A DNA stretch of 64,000 bases from Triticum aestivum (lineage: Eukaryota > Streptophyta > Magnoliopsida > Poales > Poaceae): contig NC_057795.1 in assembly GCF_018294505.1 (NCBI RefSeq), positions 228,340,493 to 228,404,492 on the forward strand, written 5' to 3'. Made by a program: the position numbers and the translations under genes. The notes under the pieces are model-generated. The model saw only the letters and a list, made by a program, of their open reading frames with translations. It searched no databases and had not been told where the DNA came from. This document shows positions 58,984 to 64,000 of this stretch, piece by piece. The number at the start of each line of letters is the position of its first letter. Position 1 is the stretch's first letter.

Positions 58984-60373
58984 GAGTTATTTACCCAAAA
59001 CCACCACATTTGGGGCTAGGTTAACAACTTGGTACCACATTTGTGCCAGGGCACAAAAAACCACCAACCTTGCGCCTAATCAGTAACATGGAGCACTGAC
59101 TCTCGGATTTGGTCGTGAAAACAGCCAAACTGACAGGTAGGGCCCACATGTCGGGCTGATGTGGCATGATTACGTGGACAATATGCTGAGTTGTATGAAG
59201 GTCCCACCTGTCAATGACTCCACTATTTTTTTTTCTTTTTATTTCTTCCTCTTTTCCTCCATGTGAATTTCATCGAACAGATCGTGAGCGCCCTGTCTCC
59301 GGTCGAGCTCTGTCGTGCGTTGTGGCTGATTCTTCTCCGTTGCCGAGCCTCTGTGCGCTGCCGGGCGACACGTACACGCGGTGGTCAGCGTTCGACGCCA
59401 TCCTCGCCAGCTGCATCATGGAGGTCGAAGTGGCCGCCTTCCTGGGCATCGCGCCAGGAGACCAGGTCGCATCCCCGAGCCGCGTCATGGACGTGGCCAC
59501 CCCCCTTGGCGTCGTGCAGGGCGTGGTCAAGCGGCCCGTGAAGCACGGCGTCGTGCACAAGCTCGGGCGGTGCCCATGGTGTGCTTCTTTGAACCTCGTT
59601 CGCGAGCAGCCAGCCGTCACGTCGTTCTTCCTTAGCTCCGCCGTTCACGTACAGCAGCCAGGACCGGTGCTCCTCCTTGGGCCATCGTTGAGAGCAGCAC
59701 GCTCTTCCCCACGCGACCAGGTGCGGCGCAGGAAGGACGGCCCCGACGTCCACGGCGGGGCGCGCTGGCGGTGCTGCGCAGGGAGGCTGTGCATGGCGGC
59801 TAGAGACGCTGCGGCACGCTAGAACTGCTACTCATGGTGGCTGTCGGTGCTGCAGCGGTGCAGGTAGCCCCTGGCCTCGGCCGTGATGGTTGCTCCTGTG
59901 CTGGAGGGCATGTCCGGCCGCCCGATGGGCCGTCTTCGCCGGCAGCCTGACGCCCGACGAGCCGCTGGCTTCGCGTCCGCTTGGCCTCTCATGGTCACGG
60001 CACTCTACCCCCTGCGTCGGCCACGTCAAGCTCATTGCCATGACTGCAAGAAAGAGCTCCCCGACAGCCGCCCAGCTGTTTGATGAAATGCCCAATACAG
60101 ATGGAGATGTGAAGAAGATGACCATTTACTCATTGACAGCTGGGGCCCATGTCTTATTTGCCACATTAGTCGGTCAAACTTTTTGGTCTTAGCCACGTCA
60201 GCCTGACAGGTGGGGCCTACCTGTCGGGTTCGCTGTTTTCTCGAGCAAACTTGACAATTAGTGCTCCACGTTACTGGTTAGGCGCAGAGTTGGTGGTTTT
60301 TTGTGCCCTGGCACAAATGTGGTACTAAGTTGTTACCCTAGCCCCAAGTGTGGTGGTTTTGGGTAAATAACTC
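58984..60373. mobile_element. Mutator-like (Pack-MULE-like) element in UBP intron 1
   Basis: Inverted ends start GAGTTATTTACCCAAAACC and stay alignable for over 100 bases (ACCACATTTGTGCCAGGGCA occurs in both arms). The 9-bp target duplication CCTGGCATA is perfect (58975-58983 and 60374-60382), the Mutator signature. There is no transposase. The interior, about 59270-60090, is strongly GC-rich and open over 202 codons on the plus strand (59214-59822), with a segment IMEVEVAAFLGIAPGDQVAS. That composition is typical of a captured host fragment, but I do not recognise the source. Confidence 0.88.
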
Positions 60374-61473
60374 CCTGGCATACCCCTTGTCTCCGGCAGA
60401 TGGAGAGGGCAGCTCAGGTGTGCCCCTCGCCCCCGGACATGGATTTAGTGAGCCTCGCATCTCTGATGGTTGGTGGGTGTGGATTTGACGTGTCATGTGT
60501 TCCTGCTTGAACACAGCCAGATTCATTGTAGTGATGTCTGTCCGGCGATGTTCATCACCGTGTGCGTTAGGCAAAATTGTGCAGAGGAATGCTTGATGGA
60601 ATGGAGCACACAGTGGCATCTCGCTGTTCTTCATGATATTGGCATTGTTCCTCTTCTTCTTTGGGTCTTCTTTCAACTGATGACAAATCAGTTAGTTTGA
60701 TGCGGCAGCATTGCAAATTGTAATAGTTACGTTGATTTGATTAATCCTTTTTCATAACGGTGAGGCTACTTTCTTATTGGTGCCAAATTTGTTCATGGGT
60801 GATGCATTTTGTTTGTTCATGGATCAATTGGTTCCGCTGTCCAAATCATTTTGTTTTCATCAACCTTCCAAAAGTTCATGGATGAGGCATCAACTAATCC
60901 TATTGGTGAAGCTCTCTTTTTAATGGTCACACATTTGTTCACGGATGATGCATATGAACTAATCCTGACGGTGCATCAAGAAAATTTGCTCCAATCAGAA
61001 TGAATCATGTTAAGATTTATTATGACACTATGAATAGCAGTTTTTTGTAAGCCGAGTGCTTTTTTGGAGGTAAATTGCCTGTTAATGACAAGGTAGACTG
61101 GTAAAAAGTGAATGCACCATCGAAAAGTTCGTGGGACCAGTCAGAGAGAGCATGCTCCCTCGCGCACAGGGTGAGAATTTTTAAAGAACAAAGCAGAAGA
61201 ATATGCAGAAATACAGCCTCCTATAAACTGCGTGGTTTACATCTCTACACACTTGAGCGGCTTAGTTATCAGGCTCACATGTGCTTGGGCTTGAGCATCC
61301 ATCATTCATACTGTTATTCTGTTTGTACTGGATGTATAAAGCCGTACTGAAGGTTGTAGAGGAATGATAACAATGTCTGTTCCTTCTTACCTATTTATTA
61401 GTATAACAAGGAAGTGACCTCCCCAGCCTACACGTACTTCAGTCTAGGAATACGTTAATGGAAAACATGAAGC

Positions 61474-61937
61474 GCATGTTTGGTTCGCTACAACATTGTG
61501 CGGGCCTTAGGTAGGTAAGTTTTACTAACCGTGCCAGAGTTTTGCTTCACCACACTTTTTTCTTACCTTGCAGTCAACGTGTCATAGGACAATGTTAGGC
61601 CAAGACTTGCCCAAGGCATGGCCAACAGTTTGTTAGCCATATAAAGTGTGGCTTGCCGCATTTTGTCACGATTACACGTGCCACTATTTGGTAGCTAACC
61701 AAGGTTTTCGAGTCGATGAGTCGACGAGTCGCTCAGGGGGGGCGACTCTAGACTAGTCGTGACTAGTCTAGACTCATGGTCGACGAGTCGACATGTGATT
61801 CAGACAGTTCCAGCCCCCCTAGACTAGTCGTGACAATGATTCGAGTCGACAGGTTGAGTCGACCTTCATGTAATGACTTGTCGACTAGTCGACGACTAGT
61901 CGTTCGACTCGAAAACAGAGTAGCTAACCAAACAGGC
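61474..61937. mobile_element. Tourist-like MITE carrying an inner MITE
   Basis: Outer ends GCATGTTTGGTTCGCTAC (61474-61491) and the inverse of GCCTGTTTGGTTAGCTAC (61920-61937) match at 16 of 18 positions. The GTTTGGTT terminus is common in grass MITEs. A clear target duplication is not visible. The inner element at 61702-61920 sits in its right arm. Confidence 0.55.
61702..61920. mobile_element. Inner MITE, GTCGA/CTAGTC-rich
   Basis: Ends GTTTTCGAGTCGA and its inverse TCGACTCGAAAAC-like (61908-61916) bracket a run of GTCGA and GACTAGTC palindromes. A 12-base string GTAGCTAACCAA occurs at both sides (61691-61702 and 61920-61931) as target duplication, so the true TSD is 8-12 bases. The superfamily is unclear (hAT or Mutator). 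Confidence 0.6.
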
Positions 61938-62434
61938 CTGGAACCAACTGAGGGACTTTAAAGCCTTGATTTTTTTCCTGACTTCCTGTCCTTTATTCTA
62001 ATTTCCATCAACTTGTCTGTATTGGAGAACACTTAGATGTTCGAATTCACTCTTCAATGTGGAGCGAGTAAATGAACTACGATGAGGACCATGTGTTTCA
62101 ATATTACTCTCTGTGAACACATAAATTGACATCCAATCCATTGGCAGTGGAAATTGCAACTTCCGTTTAAAACCCTGCAAATTAATGTGTACAACAGTGT
62201 TTATATTTATGTTTTCAAACAATTCAATCCATATGCCCTTCTTGCTCTAGGTTGCTTGTAAGTATTACTACCTCTGGATTGCACTTGTGCCTGTAAATAT
62301 CATATCTGCATTGGAGGTTGTATTGCCGGTTTGAAGTTAAAATATAGGGCTATCTGCTTTTCATTGAAATAATTACTTGGACATTTCAATTCCATGCTTT
62401 GGCCATTGAACTACCTGCTGTGTAAATGTTGCAG

Positions 62435-62659
62435 CTGGTGGACCAACTGGCAATCTTATGTGGGCTTACTCAGTTATGGGGAGAATGACACTGACATTCC
62501 TCTTCAACCTGCAAGTAGACCTGGAGAGATTGATAACAGAAAGCTTGTTTTGGAGGAAACTAGCAGTGGCAGTGAAGATACAGAGCTCCAAAGAACCTTA
62601 AGAGAAGGGGAGGACTACACTTTGGTGCCACAAGATGTCTGGAGAAAACTATATGACTG
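62435..62659 (+). CDS. UBP: Ubiquitin carboxyl-terminal hydrolase, exon 2
   Basis: Continues exon 1 in phase: the split codon AG|C is followed by WWTNWQSYVGLLSYGENDTD, then LQPASRPGEIDNRKLVLEE, LQRTLREGEDYTLVPQDVW and RKLYDW. The W-W...W..Y pattern and the VP-x-x-VWRKLYDWY segment are hallmarks of the DUSP domain in this plant family. The acceptor is TTGCAG; the donor is TATGACTG|GTATGC. The split codon at the end should be the Trp before Tyr-Lys in exon 3. Exon 3 is not found to the right edge, so intron 2 exceeds 1.3 kb. Confidence 0.88.
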
Positions 62660-64000
62660 GTATGCAGTTGCAATGGCACGTAATATATGTTTTTCTTTGT
62701 TTCTTTAGCCCTGTTCACTGCACTTTGTAGCAGGAACTTTGCTAGACCAATAATATCACCTCCGCCATCCTGCTTGTTGACATTAGTTGTTGCCTTTTAT
62801 TTTTCTCTCGCCTGCCACTAGTAGTTTTGGACCACATTATGTAAATACTTCTGTATATGTATATCCCACCATTTTTGGTGTGTGTTTGCTCCTTGGTGGT
62901 GGGTTTGTAACCCATGCACATGCATGCACAATCAAGAAATGTATGTTAATCAGTTCCATCTTTGGAAGTTGCAACTAGTAGTAGGTATAGGTTGCAGATG
63001 TTTAATTTCTGATGCCAATGGAGTAATGAGACTGAGGTATATAAGGACAAGGGGCAAGAAGTATGTTATGCCAATGAACAAAAGTTGGAGAGCTAGAATA
63101 ACACGTATTTAATAAAAAAAGGGGTAAAAGTGCAGTGAGAAAGAACAAAATTTGGAAAGCTAGAACAACACATATTGGGAGCAGAAGAATACTTGACGCA
63201 TCTCTAGTTGACAGACAAATAAGTAATGTTTTGTACAGTAACACGGTCTAAGGGGTAACTAGAAATTTATACTGCTGGTTGATATTTATGAGAGAAAGAA
63301 TAATAGTAGAGCCAGCAGCTGGCTCAAAAAGTCAGCCTTGTTAGAGCATCTCTAGCAGATTCTGCAAAAGCTCGCTGGCCCGTAAAATTCTGTCTGTTTT
63401 GCAGGATCTCGGTTTTTTCGGCCCGAAAAGATCCGTTAAACGTAGCCCGGCCTGGCTCGTAAATTTTTACAGGCGGCCCGCATGTTCATCCTTCCGGCGC
63501 TATATGTACGGGGCCAGCTCTGTTTTAGGGTTAGCAAACCCTTCCCCCTCCGCCGAAATCCACCCACTTTGCCGCTAGCCCTCCCCAACTCCAGCGACAA
63601 ATCTTGCCGCATCTCCTCCGGTTTTTCTTCTCCTTGATGGCCGATGGTGCTGGCGGGCGTAGCGGCCGAGGCGGGTCGCCTCCGCGCAAGCTCGCATGAC
63701 ACTACGCGGAGGCCGGCAGCTCCAGCACCCAAATTAGGTTAGTTTTTTTAAGCGGATCTGCTTGAGATGCTCTTTAGGGTTAAACGCTTTTGCAGTACCG
63801 TTTTTTAGCAGATCTGCTTTCTCCCGGCCTGAAAAGATCCATGTCGCTCAAAGCAAGTGCGCGACGGTGGCTTGCTCTCCCGGGTCGAGCCCTTGGGCCG
63901 GCTTCCACGAGCAAATCTTTCCTCATTTCCAGAGGTGCCGGGAGGCCGATGCGAGCTCGTCGCTGCGGAGAGAGCTTTGGTGGCCGGAGAAGAAGGTGCT
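62660..64000 (+). other. UBP intron 2 (start)
   Basis: Opens GTATGCAG. It holds no UBP coding sequence; a MITE-like element lies at 63344-63772. After it, 63773-64000 is GC-rich and repeats some phrases of that element (CAGATCTGC, CCTGAAAAGATCC), suggesting a partial second copy. Confidence 0.7.
63344..63772. mobile_element. PIF/Harbinger-like MITE in UBP intron 2
   Basis: Ends GAGCATCTCTAGCAGAT and the inverse of GAGCATCTCAAGCAGAT match at all but one position. The left flank is TTA and the right flank TTT, close to the TTA/TWA duplication of Harbinger elements but not exact. The interior is GC-rich with AGGGTTAGCAAACCCTTCCC, like a promoter or leader; no gene is supported. Confidence 0.6.

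Larger units (their letters stand above)
58146..62434 (+). other. UBP intron 1 (4.3 kb)
   Basis: Donor GTGGGC at 58146; acceptor TGTTGCAG at 62434. It carries a dinucleotide repeat (58861-58908), a Mutator-like element (58984-60373) and a MITE nested in another MITE (61474-61937). The stretches 58146-58860, 60383-61473 and 61938-62434 hold no recognised element. Confidence 0.8.

Noticed and set aside
59263..59753. Several overlapping frames on both strands in the MULE interior
   Set aside because: Only one can be real at most; without a recognised donor gene I did not call any of them a coding gene.

Overview
The window is a stretch of grass nuclear DNA, almost certainly Triticeae (wheat, Aegilops or barley group). 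The evidence is the repeat content: copia LTRs of about 1.75 kb of the BARE1/WIS/Angela type (start TGTTGGAAATATGCCC, end CGTTCCCCAACA), a SIRE/Maximus-type copia element, gypsy elements with the grass-type DGGS protease, very long (4.2-4.6 kb) LTRs, and a spliced plant ubiquitin-protease gene. I found no prokaryotic gene, CRISPR array, tRNA or rRNA. Family names are from recognition by eye, not from a database search.

Positions 1-57068 are one nest of transposable elements, reconstructed from split reading frames and target-site duplications (TSDs). The outermost host is an LTR (E4, 49094-57068). It was hit at its first bases by a BARE/WIS-like copia element (C3; its 3' part ends at 49093) and near its 3' end by a 6.6 kb Helitron (50377-56978, minus orientation). 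C3 in turn received a gypsy element (G2, ending at 39615), a hAT-type MITE (39935-40483) and a 4.6 kb solo LTR (L2, 43901-48476). G2 received a second gypsy element (G1, window start to 23501) and a SIRE/Maximus-type copia (24030-33402, minus strand). G1's reverse-transcriptase region received a 4.2 kb solo LTR (L1, 2355-6601) and a tandem BARE/WIS/Angela array (6880-20198). Between these two lies a microsatellite-filled deletion scar (6602-6879). All coding regions in the nest are disabled by stops, frameshifts or deletions, many of them C-to-T type.

Positions 57069-64000 are the gene side. After an old LTR fragment and about 0.6 kb of promoter and 5' UTR, the 5' part of a ubiquitin carboxyl-terminal hydrolase (plant UBP5/8/9/10-like, DUSP domain at the N terminus) begins at 57997. 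Two coding exons are present (57997-58145 and 62435-62659); the gene runs off the right edge. Intron 1 (4.3 kb) carries a Mutator-like element with a perfect 9-bp TSD and a GC-rich interior, plus a MITE nested in another MITE. Intron 2 carries a further MITE-like element.

The strongest points for a second look are: the Helitron whose 5' end is present three times in tandem; the deletion scar that fused two elements through a long TTC tract; the LTR-internal-LTR-internal-LTR array; the antisense, intron-containing gene of G2; and the conserved palindrome and hairpin arrays in the copia LTRs.
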